NCBI GenBank assembly: GCA_022432975.1
Contig: CM039508.1
Coordinates: 22,585,213-22,649,212 of the forward strand
DNA: 64,000 bases
Direction: 5' to 3'
From: Begonia masoniana
Lineage: Eukaryota; Streptophyta; Magnoliopsida; Cucurbitales; Begoniaceae
In this document: piece after piece, positions 22,123 to 35,169 of the stretch
Layout of the letters: every line of letters begins with the position of its first letter
Position numbering within the stretch: position 1 is the stretch's first letter
Program-made: the position numbers and the translations under genes
The notes under the pieces: model-generated
Told to the model about the DNA's origin: nothing
The model's input: the letters and a program-made list of their open reading frames with translations, nothing else
Database searches by the model: none

Positions 22123-24205
22123 CATATTGTTATCAGAGTATAGATTATTTGCTGGCTTAATTAATATTAAATATAATTGTTTTGATGACGAATAGAATAA
22201 AGTTAGTCCATTATTCTAAGTTATTTATGATTATTGAATTAAATTATTGATTGAATATTTGTTGAAATTGTTTACTTGATTTATTGTTTTCACATTGAAA
22301 ATATCCATAAAAAATGGGTATTTGGTGATCCATTTATTGAGTCTATGCAAGAAATGATAAAGTTGTGATGTATAACTCAATTGACAAAAGATAAAAATGT
22401 TTAAAGTCACTCTATACGGGTGCCTTAAGATGAAGCGTGAATGCCTAGTCCTGATCCATACGTAAAATAGAAGGACTTGAGGAAGTCTGATCCATAGAAG
22501 TATTTTGGTCGCGGACACCCATAGTAGAAACCCAATAGAATCCGCTGAATTCCAATCAGTGTCACATTGTTGAGGAAGGAAGTCCAGATGTACGAACATG
22601 AAGCGCGAACTCCCAAAGCAGATGCGCAGAAGAACCTGCGAAGACCAGTCTCAAGGCACTGTTTTTCGAAGTTCAATTCGCGAGCTCCTCGAGACATATG
22701 CAGACACACACAATAGACTCTCAGAGGATCTTACAGAAGTTTTGTAAAAAATGTATCTTTAAGTCAATTAAATTCCACAAGTTAATTTTTTACGTTATTG
22801 ATGATCGACGTGTCATGGATTAATTCGTTTTATCATTTTGTGGCCAAGTTGGATTTTTTGGTAAATTGATCAAAGTTGGTGATTTGAAAAATTAAAGTGT
22901 GGTTAAATTGAGAAAATTATTGTTAGGTGATTTGAAATTTACTACGGAGTAAATTTTGGAAAATGTTCAGATTTCGTGGGTTTGGAATTTATGGATTTTA
23001 ATTAACATATAAAATATATTAATTTATATTTTTATGTATTAAATAATTAGGTAATTAAATAAAAATGAATATTTTAATAAAAGAGTTTGGAAGACCGTGA
23101 CCTTTCAACAACGCAGAATAGAAACTCATAAACGCCTTTGAATCAAATAAAAAAGAACTTGACACCAATAGAACCTTGCCGACGCAATTGGGGTTATTAA
23201 TCAATGAGCTTAATGTAGACCAAACTTGTTGGTAAGAACCAAAACTGTCAATTTGATCTCTCAAAATTTGACTTGAAGAAAATATAGTTCTTCAAAAAAA
23301 ACTAAAGAGAAAATTCTAAATAAAATACTCAAAAAGCTTAAGCTTTAATCAAATATCATTTATCATAATTGTTTACAAAGGGTTACAAACATTGTGTTTA
23401 AATAGGATACTAATAAAGCTTAAAATAATAGTAATTAGTCTAAAATATCCCTAAAAATATGGTAAACTCTAATAAGTGTCAAAATAAAAAATATGGAAAC
23501 CCTAAAATATCAAAAAGTTGAAAAAATTGAAATTTGGAATGTTTTGCATCGGGTGGCTACGTTGATCGTGCAGCACGCGCGCAATGTCGCGACCTGCGCG
23601 CGCTGCTGCACCCCTGCACGTCCGATGGGCATGTTGTCGCGTCTCTTCGTGCCCAGCGAGCTACTGCGTTCCCTTTTTTTATGGTTTTCACTTGTTTGAG
23701 TTACAAGTTGCACTTTGAACATCTTTTTGGCTCTATTTGAAATATTTGCCTCGAAAAATACTTCTTTTCCATTTTCAAAGGCGTCATCTTCCTTTAATGA
23801 ATCTTTATCCGTACTTGAAAAATATTTGATTAAACTTTTATTTTTTGGATTTTCTTGGTTTGTATCATTCTCTTTCCCTTAGAAGAGATTTGTCCTCGAA
23901 TCTCTTGAATCATACACAAAGAAATTCACACTAGAAAAGAGGTTAAAATTGTTAGAAAAAATAAAATCTTTAGAACAAGTAACCAGTGCTTGACCCCTTG
24001 CCAACATGACACTTTCTTCATTAATTTATTTCACCTTTTGTACCTCAACTACGTACTCTTTTGGCTAATTGATCAATAACACTTTTTCTTCTTGATCTCA
24101 TTGATTTCCTGTACGATTTCCTCAATCGGGAAATTATCTTACTCTTGTTAAAATTCCATAAAAATTAGATCATTTTAAAGAAAACTAACCTTCTCTTTTA
24201 TGGGC
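22123..24205. other. No gene recognised; diverged repeat DNA
   Basis: Short frames only. A GC-rich patch at 23565-23670 (CGCGCGCAATGTCGCG) stands out from its AT-rich surroundings and resembles the GC-rich tail of the LTR at 43141-43400. I cannot assign it. Confidence 0.4.
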
Positions 24206-24302
24206 TCTTCGGTCAGTGGCCCTTCGGTTGGTGGCTTTTCAGTTGGTGGCTCTTCGGTTGGTGGCTCCTCGGTTGGTTGCTCTTCGGTTGGTTGCTATTC
24301 GA
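24206..24302 (-). repeat. 15-bp minisatellite in a gypsy gag linker
   Basis: Six to seven variants of a 15-bp unit (TCGGTTGGTGGCTCT on the plus strand). On the minus strand, in frame with the gag fragment's direction, it would encode EEPPT repeats, a low-complexity linker. Copies differ by 1-3 bases, so it looks old and genuine. Confidence 0.7.
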
Positions 24303-24378
24303 CCTTTCATTTAACATTTGGTTCCTTTAACTTCTGTTTCTTTGCATCTTGTGCCTCATTTTATTTCTCTGTCATCAC

Positions 24379-24790
24379 GTTATAAAGTTGTTCGAACTTT
24401 CTCAACAAAGCTTTCCTCTCCTGGTTTTGCTTTAGTCAGTAGTATTCCTCCTCAATTTTGAATCATTGAGTCAAATCTTGTAGTTTTCTACATGAGTCTC
24501 GATAATAGTGGTTAGAAGTATATCTCTTACGGATAAGTACCTCCATATTTTCTCATGTGTGTATGGGTTGTTCACCATACCTTCTTTGATATTTTACTAA
24601 TTGATCACATCATGTGCTTGCATAATATGTTAACTTCATTGATGCTAATTTTATATTTTTCTCCTCGGTGTAATTGTGACAATCAAACATGATTTACTTT
24701 TCTTTCTCATTCTATATATAGTTTGAGATCACTTTTACCTTGGAAGGGAGGATTACCGTTTTAATGTGCTTAGAATTTCATCCTCAGCCT
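24379..24790 (-). pseudogene. Ty3/gypsy gag capsid fragment
   Basis: Minus-strand frame with several stops reads FDCHNYTEEK, then KLAS-M-LTYYA, CDQLVKYQRRYGEQPIHTWENM, RKRYTSNHYYRD, LQDLTQ. This matches the order of plant gypsy Gag capsid (WWDQL...PI.TW..MK..M..RF.P..Y...L...L..L.QG). At least three stops interrupt it. It is unrelated in strand to the LTR that follows at 24908. Confidence 0.7.
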
Positions 24791-25631
24791 CTTCTTGGCT
24801 TATATATTGTTTTTTAGAGATTTTGTGAAATCTAAGCATGATGTAAAGAAGAACAACAACAAGAAAACTTGTTAAAATGCAAAGTTAGTTTAATGGACCT
24901 CTCTCACTGTAACACCCAGCATTTTGGTCATGTAATTATCCCTTGAGTTATTGAACGGAATTAATTTACTATTAATATAGTGGATGCTTATTTGGAATGT
25001 GATGGGATATTAGTGGAAAACCGAACTAAGAGTAACCAAAACAAAACTATTAATTAGGAACCAATGGATGAGCAATTTTGGGTGGCAATTAAGGTGGTTG
25101 AGAGGGAACCAATGGGTGCTTGACACATGTCCAAGCTTGTGGAAAAAGCCATGCTATCTCCTTCTCTCCCTCTCTTCCACGCAAAAACCCTCATTCTTCT
25201 ATTCTCTGTTTTCTCTCTTCCAAATGACGTGCGACGATTTTCAAACTTTGTCTTCTCCTGTTTTCTCCCATTTTCTCTGTTAAAGGTTCGTTAATCGCCA
25301 AGGACGTACGTGCGACGCTTGCAACTCTACGCTATCAGGTAAGTTCATGCGTATAGGTTTGGCCTTTAAGGCCCTACATCACCGAGGTACTAGGTTTTTG
25401 GTTGTCGGGTAGTTAAGTCGTAGGTTACGTTCTAAGTTAAATGTGTTTTGCTTTATGTCTTGCTTTGATATCCTGTCGCCTGTTTATGTTACATTTAAGC
25501 ACTGTATTTGTTCATGCATACACGTTTTCTTGAAAGTCATGCAAATTTTTTATGCACGCGATTTGAAGTTAAGAAAGATAAAATGTGAATGTAATGTATA
25601 GTTAAGTGTGGGCCGGGGACTGACATCCTGA

Positions 25632-25720
25632 TATGTACTCCTATTATATATGTTATGTACTCCTGTTATATATATTATGTACTCCTGTTATATACGTTAT
25701 GTACTCCTGCTATGTCCTGT
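25632..25720 (+). repeat. Short tandem repeat, unit about 23-26 bp
   Basis: TATGTACTCCTGTTATATA recurs four times with small changes (TATATATG, TATATATA, TATACG, TATG). The copies are diverged and look natural. Confidence 0.75.
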
Positions 25721-25935
25721 TGTGACATGTATGTGCGCCAGTTCCTCTATAAGTCTCATTTATTCCTCCTGTCCACTTGAATGTAATGTAAAGTAATGTT
25801 CATGTATTTCGAAAGTTCATGTATAGCATATGCATCACTGCATTGTATGTTTACTACTGAATGGATCCTTTGGATGAGGACTTTATCCTTCAGACCGACG
25901 AGTAGGTGCAGTTGGCGGGATGAGCTCGTGGGGTT

Positions 25936-26206
25936 GGTTGTGGCAGTCAGGTGCATTTTGACCTGTGGGGGTGTGGTTTTAAAGTGTATGTTAAGTTTGT
26001 ACAGTTTTTTTTTTTTTTTTTAATTTAGGTGATGTATAGGTTTTGTGTTGATGTTTTAAAACCTCTGTTCTGACAGTTGAATTTTGAAATATACTGGAAT
26101 CGTTTAGGATTTTCTTTTAAGGTTTGCATGGATTGTTTCAAGTTTAAATTGATCATGCATTTTGATTTTCTTGAATTTCTGCCATATTTTCTAACACGTT
26201 AGTTAT
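25936..26206 (+). repeat. Direct duplication, copy 1 (flank of the 16-bp array)
   Basis: About 270 bp matching 26717-26987. Differences are mostly one-base changes in short homopolymers (e.g. AAGTTTG versus AAGTTG, GAATTTTG versus GAATTTG). Confidence 0.85.
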
Positions 26207-26210
26207 TTGG

Positions 26211-26709
26211 GTCCATTCCTGTCCTCGTCCATTCCTGTCCTCGTCCATTCCTGTCCTCGTCCATTCCTGTCCTCGTCCATTCCTGTCCTCGTCCATTCCT
26301 GTCCTCGTCCATTCCTGTCCTCGTCCATTCCTGTCCTCGTCCATTCCTGTCCTCGTCCATTCCTGTCCTCGTCCATTCCTGTCCTCGTCCATTCCTGTCC
26401 TCGTCCATTCCTGTCCTCGTCCATTCCTGTCCTCGTCCATTCCTGTCCTCGTCCATTCCTGTCCTCGTCCATTCCTGTCCTCGTCCATTCCTGTCCTCGT
26501 CCATTCCTGTCCTCGTCCATTCCTGTCCTCGTCCATTCCTGTCCTCGTCCATTCCTGTCCTCGTCCATTCCTGTCCTCGTCCATTCCTGTCCTCGTCCAT
26601 TCCTGTCCTCGTCCATTCCTGTCCTCGTCCATTCCTGTCCTCGTCCATTCCTGTCCTCGTCCATTCCTGTCCTCGTCCATTCCTGTCCTCGTCCATTCCT
26701 GTCCTCGTC
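26211..26709 (+). repeat. Perfect 16-bp tandem array, about 31 copies
   Basis: Unit TCCTGTCCTCGTCCAT without visible variation. All frames are open, which yields spurious 150-194-codon ORFs on both strands. A short degenerate version of the same unit lies at 27074-27160, the likely source. Confidence 0.95.
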
Positions 26710-26716
26710 CGGATTC

Positions 26717-26987
26717 GGTTGTGGCAGTCAGGTGCATTTTGACCTGTGGGGGGTGGTTTAAAGTGTATGTTAAGTTGTACAGTTTTTTTTTTTTTTTTTT
26801 TTAATTTAGGGATGTATAGGTTTTGTGTTGATGTTTTAAACCCTCTGTTCTGACAGTTGAATTTGAAATATACTGGAATCGTTTAGGATTTTCTTTTAAG
26901 TTGCATGGATTGTTTCACGTTTAAATTGATCAATGCAGTTTGATTTCTTGAATTTCTGCCATATTTTTCTAACACGTTTAAGTTATG
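26717..26987 (+). repeat. Direct duplication, copy 2
   Basis: Second copy of 25936-26206, following the 16-bp array. Continues into the normal LTR tail and the degenerate 16-bp repeats. Confidence 0.85.
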
Positions 26988-27317
26988 TTTTGAATCGGGG
27001 TTTTTTGGGTTTTGAAGCTTTGATGTCTAAAGAGGTGGGAAGAAGTTTTGTAGAAATGTCGTGAGGTGTTTAATTCCTGTCCTCGTCCATTCCTGTTGTC
27101 GTCCACTCCTGTTGTTGTCCATTCTGTTTGTCCATTCTGTTCGTCCATTTTGTCTTCCATTTATTTATGTCTTCCTGTTTTCATGACTTCTGTTTTCACG
27201 TCTTTATATTTTGGAGTTTTAAAAGTCAAAAAATTTCACGTCCAAAATGTCAAAGTCAAAGTGAACATCTGTTCTCGTCCTGTGTGCCGGCCTGGTGGGT
27301 TCGGGTCGTCACAATTA

Positions 27318-27330
27318 TGGTATCAGAGCC
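27318..27330 (+). other. Primer binding site, tRNA-Met type
   Basis: TGGTATCAGAGCC begins four bases after the LTR end at 27313, as in the element at 12173. It fixes the plus orientation of this element. Confidence 0.92.
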
Positions 27331-27475
27331 CTCGGGTTTTAAAAGCGATTCTGTAGACTGTCTAACTGCGAAATCCACCACGTGAGATCGCTCCACCAAC
27401 TGTAAGTGTTTAAGTTTCCGTATAAGTTTAAGTTTATAAAATTGAGTTTATTATTATTATAAGATTTTTGTAGAA

Positions 27476-28851
27476 ATGGTGAGAGGACACCAAGGTGAGC
27501 CAAACGATAGGGGCGACGCCCTCGACCATCTAACCGAGTTGGTCAGCGTCCAATCCCGCATGATGGAGCGTATGATGGCTCGGGAAGATAATGGGAATAA
27601 CAATCATGCGAATGCTCCACATGACACCAGTAGGGACAGATTTCGACGACTCCAACCGCCTATGTTTGATGGATTATCGACGGACCCAACCCATGCCGAG
27701 GAGTGAATTCGAACGATAAAGAGAATGTTCAACTATGCAGAGGTGGAAGAAAGTAAGAAAGTGATGTGTGCCACGTTCCATCTCACCAAGGACGCTGGAT
27801 TTGGGTGGGACACCATACAGTCGACAACAGTAGCAGTAGATTGGAATGGATTCAAGAGAATTTTCTACGAGAAGTATTTTGACCGCAGTGTGAGGAAGGA
27901 AAAGATGACCGAATTCTCCCGACTTTGGCAATATGGGTCAGTGGCCGAGTATGTTCAGAAGTTCGAGTCACTATCGCTATGCACCTCATCTGGTGGCCAC
28001 CGACGAAAACAAGGTGCACCAGCTCATCTAGGGTCTGAAGATGGACCTTTTACGGGGAATCATGACCGGGGGTTTTGACGAGGCCCCGTATACGAAAGTG
28101 GTGGCCAAGGCTTTACAGTTGGAAGCCTTAGAGACAAAATTCCAGAAACAGAGGGATTCATCAAGGAGATTCCCTCATGATGCCCCTCAACAACAACAAA
28201 GGGGTCAGGTTGGGCAACCACAACAGCAATAGAACAGAGGCGTTAAGAGGCCCAATGAGACTGCTGCTTATCAGGACAAGGGAAAAAGACCAATGGGAGC
28301 TCCTCAGCTTCCAGTATGCTCGCGTTGCCAGAGAAGTCACACGGGGGAATGCAGGCTCTTTACTAGACGTTGCTTCCGATATGACAAAGAAGGCCATCAC
28401 GTCCGGGATTGCCCGATGCCGGATAGGAGGCCGAATTGCACTACCCCAAGGGTTTTTGCAATGATCGAGGATGACGACGAAGTACAACAAGCAACTATCA
28501 CAGGTACAATCTTGATTTGTAATTCACCTGCTTACACATTGTTGGACACAGGGCCACACACTCATTTGTGGCGATGGACTTCGTGGTTAGGGAGAAATTG
28601 TGTATTGTGTCGTCAGATCAACCCTACAGTGTCATGCTACCATCCAAAGAGTTTATGCACTCCGAGCAAGCAGTGCAGGGCGACATAGTGACAGTAGGGG
28701 ACCAGAAATTGCATGCCAATTTTATCATCATCGGTATGAAAGGATACGATGTAATTCGGGGAATAGACTAGCTGTTTAGACATCACGCCACCATCAACTG
28801 TAGGTCCAGGCTTGTGACTTTTAAGCACCCGAACGAGAAAGAGTTCTCCTA
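27476..28851 (+). pseudogene. Chromovirus gag-protease pseudogene
   Basis: Starts MVRGHQGEPNDRGDALDHL and runs through a nearly complete Gag: FDGLSTDP capsid entry, W/F-rich core with WDTIQ, FYEKYF, EYVQKFESLS. A TGA interrupts at 27704-27706 and a frameshift lies near 27975-28040; a further stop is at 28229. The zinc knuckle near 28360-28405 has Tyr in place of its second Cys (CFRYDKEGHHVRDC). After VFAMIEDDDE the protease begins, with LLDTG at about 28540 and another frameshift right behind it. It ends 30 bp before an inserted LTR at 28882. RT and later domains are absent. Confidence 0.88.
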
Positions 28852-28881
28852 ACAGGCTATACCACAGAAACACAATATGCT

Positions 28882-31800
28882 TGTAACACCCAGTTTTCGA
28901 TGGGTTTTCAATTTTTCGCATATGGATGACATTTTTTGTAATTATGCCAAATTAAGTCTGTTTTGTGAACAGAAGGCGTTATTAGAATCCTAATAACTAA
29001 TATGGGTTTTAAGAAAATTTCGAGAATTTTGGGAGTTGTAATGCTAAATTTCGGGTATTTGCGTTTCTCGTAATATAAAGGACATTCCGGTAAAAATAGT
29101 AAATGAGGTTCGATTTGCGAACAGACAGTTTTAATAAAGCTCTAATTATAAGTTTGAACTATCGGTAAAATAAGAAAATTTAGAGAAAACGAATCTACGG
29201 TTAATTAGTGAAACAAAAGAAGAAACAAATAGAAAACAAGTAGTAAGGGCAAAGAGGTAAATTGCCAAGCCTAATTTTAATAAAAACTAATTTCTTCTCT
29301 CCCTCCCCCATTTTTTCTCTTTTCCCCTCCCGCTAACGCCTGAGGCGATTTTCCCCCTCCTCTCGGCGTTCTCCTCTTCCGGCGACCGTTCCTCTCTCCG
29401 ATCGACTCCGGTTCTTCACGTTTTCATCTCCAATCAACGCTCTAGGTAAGATTCTGTAGTTTTGGTACGTTAGATTTCAATTTCTAGGGTTTATGACGAT
29501 TAGGGTTTTCGTTAAAAACGTGATTTAAGGTTAGAACTTGATGGGTTTACCGTATTTGTGAGTAATGTGGACGTATTGGGTATTATTGGGTGAAGTTAAA
29601 CGATTCGTTGGGGAATGTTAGAGCTTATGGATTTTTAAGGTTTTGGAAAACTCTGTTAATGGAGATTTTGAAATTGTGAGCGCAATGTGCTCGATAAAAT
29701 GCCCAAGTGAGTTAATCTAAAACTCTTAGGAAAGTTGCCTTAGCTAGGAGTTTCGTTTAGTCTTCGAAGTGAGTTATTTGGATTAGCTTTATTGACCAGA
29801 TTGTAAAATGTTCCGACTGAAATGAGACGACTGAAATGAGACGACTGAAATGAGACGACTGAAATGAGACGACTGAAATGAGACGACTGAAATGAGACGA
29901 CTGAAATGAGACGACTGAAATGAGACGACTGAAATGAGACGACTGAAATGAGACGACTGAAATGAGACGACTGAAATGAGACGACTGAAATGAGACGACT
30001 GAAATGAGACGACTGAAATGAGACGACTGAAATGAGACGACTGAAATGAGACGACTGAAATGAGACGACTGAAATGAGACGACTGAAATGAGACGACTGA
30101 AATGAGACGACTGAAATGAGACGACTGAAATGAGACGACTGAAATGAGACGACTGAAATGAGACGACTGAAATGAGACGACTGAAATGAGACGACTGAAA
30201 TGAGACGACTGAAATGAGACGACTGAAATGAGACGACTGAAATGAGACGACTGAAATGAGACGACTGAAATGAGACGACTGAAATGAGACGACTGAAATG
30301 AGACGACTGAAATGAGACGACTGAAATGAGACGACTGAAATGAGACGACTGAAATGAGACGACTGAAATGAGACGACTGAAATGAGACGACTGAAATGAG
30401 ACGACTGAAATGAGACGACTGAAATGAGACGACTGAAATGAGACGACTGAAATGAGACGACTGAAATGAGACGACTGAAATGAGACGACTGAAATGAGAC
30501 GACTGAAATGAGACGACTGAAATGAGACGACTGAAATGAGACGACTGAAATGAGACGACTGAAATGAGACGACTGAAATGAGACGACTGAAATGAGACGA
30601 CTGAAATGAGACGACTGAAATGAGACGACTGAAATGAGACGACTGAAATGAGACGACTGAAATGAGACGACTGAAATGAGACGACTGAAATGAGACGACT
30701 GAAATGAGACGACTGAAATGAGACGACTGAAATGAGACGACTGAAATGAGACGACTGAAATGAGACGACTGAAATGAGACGACTGAAATGAGACGACTGA
30801 AATGAGACGACTGAAATGAGACGACTGAAATGAGACGACTGAAATGAGACGACTGAAATGAGACGACTGAAATGAGACGACTGAAATGAGACGACTGAAA
30901 TGAGACGACTGAAATGAGACGACTGAAATGAGACGACTGAAATGAGACGACTGAAATGAGACGACTGAAATGAGACGACTGAAATGAGACGACTGAAATG
31001 AGACGACTGAAATGAGACGACTGAAATGAGACGACTGAAATGAGACGACTGAAATGAGACGACTGAAATGAGACGACTGAAATGAGACGACTGAAATGAG
31101 ACGACTGAAATGAGACGACTGAAATGAGACGACTGAAATGAGACGACTGAAATGAGACGACTGAAATGAGACGACTGAAATGAGACGACTGAAATGAGAC
31201 GACTGAAATGAGACGACTGAAATGAGACGACTGAAATGAGACGACTGAAATGAGACGACTGAAATGAGACGACTGAAATGAGACGACTGAAATGAGACGA
31301 CTGAAATGAGACGACTGAAATGAGACGACTGAAATGAGACGACTGAAATGAGACGACTGAAATGAGACGACTGAAATGAGACGACTGAAATGAGACGACT
31401 GAAATGAGACGACTGAAATGAGACGACTGAAATGAGACGACTGAAATGAGACGACTGAAATGAGACGACTGAAATGAGACGACTGAAATGAGACGACTGA
31501 AATGAGACGACTGAAATGAGACGACTGAAATGAGACGACTGAAATGAGACGACTGAAATGAGACGACTGAAATGAGACGACTGAAATGAGACGACTGAAA
31601 TGAGACGACTGAAATGAGACGACTGAAATGAGACGACTGAAATGAGACGACTGAAATGAGACGACTGAAATGAGACGACTGAAATGAGACGACTGAAATG
31701 AGACGACTGAAATGAGACGACTGAAATGAGACGACTGAAATGAGACGACTGAAATGAGACGACTGAAATGAGACGACTGAAATGAGACGACTGAAATGAG

Positions 31801-32395
31801 ACGACTGAAATGAGACGACTGAAATGAGACGACTGAAATGAGACGACTGAAATGAGACGACTGAAATGAGACGACTGAAATGAGACGACTGAAATGAGAC
31901 GACTGAAATGAGACGACTGAAATGAGACGACTGAAATGAGACGACTGAAATGAGACGACTGAAATGAGACGACTGAAATGAGACGACTGAAATGAGACGA
32001 CTGAAATGAGACGACTGAAATGAGACGACTGAAATGAGACGACTGAAATGAGACGACTGAAATGAGACGACTGAAATGAGACGACTGAAATGAGACGACT
32101 GAAATGAGACGACTGAAATGAGACGACTGAAATGAGACGACTGAAATGAGACGACTGAAATGAGACGACTGAAATGAGACGACTGAAATGAGACGACTGA
32201 AATGAGACGACTGAAATGAGACGACTGAAATGAGACGACTGAAATGAGACGACTGAAAATGAGACGACTGAAATGTGACGATTAACACGAACTGATAAAT
32301 GAAATGAATGCACGAAAGTTATAAAATTGCATATACATGTTCATGCATTGTCATTTACGTAGAATTTACTGAGATTTATTCTCATAGATTTATTC
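28882..32395 (+). repeat. Truncated chromovirus LTR (plus strand) with a 14-bp array
   Basis: Starts TGTAACACCCAG and is related to the LTRs at 12173 and 39650 (shared GGTAAAAATAG..AA..GAGGT, GACAGTTTTAATAAA, and CTCTAG/GTAAGATTCTG at 29445). It interrupts the protease remnant without a purine tract before it, so it is an insertion. It breaks off after ACTGAGATTTATTCTCATAG near 32390 where a minus-strand gag begins. The 3' part of the LTR is missing. Confidence 0.78.
29815..32280 (+). repeat. 14-bp tandem array, about 176 copies
   Basis: Unit ATGAGACGACTGAA, essentially perfect over 2.4 kb; one extra A appears near the 3' end (32259) and a T near 32275. The 843- and 857-codon minus-strand frames are products of the repeat. 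Confidence 0.95.
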
Positions 32396-32893
32396 ATCTT
32401 CGCTTTCTATCTCTCCTGTATCTGCCCTAAGAACCATTACTCTACGATTAGGGCATTGAGCATACATGTGTCTGAACCTAGTCACTTAAAACACTTGATT
32501 TCACGTGCTTTAGGGCGATTTGCATCTTCGGTTAAGGGCTTGCTTTCATTTCCTTTCACGTGCCAACTTTTTGTGAATGGTCTTTTGTCATCCAACTTGG
32601 GTGGTGGTTTAAATGAGCTCTCGTTCTTTGGAGGGAAATGAGTAGTGGAAGCTTTCCCTTTGCGTTTCACCTACCTTTCTACTTTTAAGGCATATTGTAT
32701 TACCACGTCCATAGAATTCAATGATTGCAATTCTACCAAATCACTAATTTCCTTGTTTAATTCTCTAACAAATCTTGCTATCACCAGATCCTCTGGTTCT
32801 TCCACTCCGCTACGGATCTTAAGTGTTTCACATTTCGTAAGGTATTCTTCAACAGATTGAGAATTTTGTCTTAAATTCTGCATTTGTAGGAAT
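32396..32893 (-). pseudogene. Ty3/gypsy gag, C-terminal half (interrupted)
   Basis: Minus strand, reading from 32893 down: LQMQNLRQNSQSVEEYLTKCETL, IARFVRELNKEISDLVELQ, YALKVER, a basic linker, then a zinc knuckle start KCFK that meets a stop and a one-base frameshift (about 32460-32480). The order matches plant gypsy Gag. Its N-terminal half lies beyond the solo LTR at 38459-38890, and the two halves join in frame across the GGAAT duplication. Confidence 0.85.
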
Positions 32894-34384
32894 TGTAACA
32901 ACCAGCACTTCGATCAGGTATTTATTCTAAGACTTCTTTTGGTACGATTGGAGGAGCAAGAAATTTACGAGGATCTAAATTTATGGGTATTATTGGTTTG
33001 AATGAAATGTAGGTCTAGTGGCAAGATTGTAAATAAAGTTGATTTTAATTGATATATATAAAAAATGGAAATTCTAAAACCTCACTTAAACCTCTTACCC
33101 GATCCTGTAGCTGACTTCCCTCTCCAAGCGATCTTCTCCAAGACCTCCTCTCCCACAGCAACCATCGATTTCCTCCACCATTGATCAGCTCTTCCTCCAC
33201 TCTTTTCGGAATCAAAAGCTCTAGGTAAGATTTAGGTGATTCATCTATTTAGTCTTCGATTTAGGAATGGTTATTGGTTGATGTCTGAAGATTGAGAATC
33301 GGTCGATGCCAAATTCACAGCTTTATCTTCGAGTTCCCTTATTTATTGGCATTGAAGATAGGATTCTGACGTCGTCGATGTTTAGACTTTGAGAAATTTG
33401 ATGTTGGTATGGATCTGGTAGTATAGACGCTAATGCCATTAATGTTAATGAAGGTTAAGCTCTGCACACTAGGTGCTCAACAAAATGTCTTAAAGGTTTA
33501 AGCTAGATTCTATGATGATTTCTTTAGCTAAGATTTTACCAGCTTTGAGTTTAGATTTTTCAGGATATATTTAACATTGAAGTATGAAATGTCTTAGATG
33601 GAGAAGGATTCAAGTGAAGGCACAACATTGCTAAGGAGTCCAGGTAAGTGAGTGTATTAAGATTTCCGGCCATTAGGGTCCTACATCACAAGGATACTAG
33701 GTTGGTTTCGTCTCTACTGTTCGGATAGTGTTTATGAAATTGTCTGTTCTGATATGATGCTTGGTTATATTATGATATGACTCTTTCCATAGACTGATGA
33801 TTTAAGTGCATTCATGTGTCTGTATCATGATTTGTCTTCCAAGAATACGAAAATGTTTTATGTACATGCTCCTTTTATGAATGAGATATGAATATGAAAT
33901 GTATGCAACCATGATTAAGTGAGTGTCGGGGCAGTTTGGCCATGTCACTGTCTAGAAATGGACCAAGAACTCTGTCCGAGAAGGCCATGTACACGCACAT
34001 AAATGAATGATGAACAAGAACATGAAAAGAACAAGAATAAGTAAATGAACATGTATATGTCACTGTCCATTCAATGGACCAAGATTTCTGTCCGAGAGGA
34101 CCATGTACACGCACATAAATGAATGATGAACAAGAACATGAAAAGACCAAGAACAAGTAAACGAACATGTATATGTCACTGTCCATTCAATGGATCAAGA
34201 TTTCTGTCCGCAAGGACCAAGTACACGCACATAAATGAACGATGAACAAGAACATGATTCCCATGATATGATCAATAACACGAACATGAACATGTCTCCC
34301 ATGATTTGAATAAAAAATGTGAATATGATTTTATTAAGTATGCATTCATGAGCACTGACGTATATGTTGCACTCCTTACTAAGC

Positions 34385-34665
34385 ATTAGGCTTATAGTTT
34401 GAACCTTATGATGTAGGTGATGAATTGAAAGGTGAGGATCTCAATCAAAGTAATAATGCCTAAGATGGTGTAACAACTCGAGTCTTCCAAACCCGATTTG
34501 TTACCTATCACATAGGACTGGACTAAGAAATTTTACAAAAAATTTGACATTACTCTCAATAATAAAAATTTTATCTTTAAATCCTCGATCATTCGACGGA
34601 AAACTCATTAAGTAAGTAACATTAACAAAAGACAGAATGTTAAAATATTTGGCTGAGGGAATTGA
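34385..34665 (+). repeat. Direct duplication spanning the LTR-LTR junction, copy 1
   Basis: About 280 bp that cross the border of outer and inner LTR. Matches 35170-35462 with many one-base homopolymer differences (CGATTTG/CGATTG, AGAAATTTT/AGAAAATTTT, ATTTGG/ATTTTGG). Confidence 0.85.
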
Positions 34666-35166
34666 AAACATCTACCGATAGAAATAAACAACATCTACCG
34701 ATAGAAATAAACAACATCTACCGATAGAAATAAACAACATCTACCGATAGAAATAAACAACATCTACCGATAGAAATAAACAACATCTACCGATAGAAAT
34801 AAACAACATCTACCGATAGAAATAAACAACATCTACCGATAGAAATAAACAACATCTACCGATAGAAATAAACAACATCTACCGATAGAAATAAACAACA
34901 TCTACCGATAGAAATAAACAACATCTACCGATAGAAATAAACAACATCTACCGATAGAAATAAACAACATCTACCGATAGAAATAAACAACATCTACCGA
35001 TAGAAATAAACAACATCTACCGATAGAAATAAACAACATCTACCGATAGAAATAAACAACATCTACCGATAGAAATAAACAACATCTACCGATAGAAATA
35101 AACAACATCTACCGATAGAAATAAACAACATCTACCGATAGAAATAAACAACATCTACCGATAGAA
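34666..35166 (+). repeat. Perfect 23-bp tandem array, about 22 copies
   Basis: Unit contains CATCTACCGATAGAAATAAA; copies look identical. Degenerate natural copies of the unit lie at 35463-35760, downstream of the second duplication copy. Confidence 0.95.
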
Positions 35167-35169
35167 TAA

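Larger units (their letters stand above)
24908..27313 (+). repeat. LTR of a chromovirus (family 1, plus strand)
   Basis: Starts TGTAACACCCAGC and ends GGGTCGTCACA, directly followed by a primer site. It shares blocks with the minus-strand LTRs at 51.3-63.7 kb, such as the leader word AAGCCATGC and GCCCTACATCAC after the putative donor. A putative 53-nt exon spans 25286-25338. It contains the 16-bp array and a 271-bp duplication. The second LTR of this element is not in the window. Confidence 0.85.

Noticed and set aside
22231..22709. Minus-strand frames of 94 and 122 codons
   Set aside because: No recognisable domain and overlapping in different frames; not enough support for a gene.
29740..32313. 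Open frames of 843 and 857 codons (minus strand)
   Set aside because: They translate a 14-bp tandem array in three frames; no start context, domain or codon bias.
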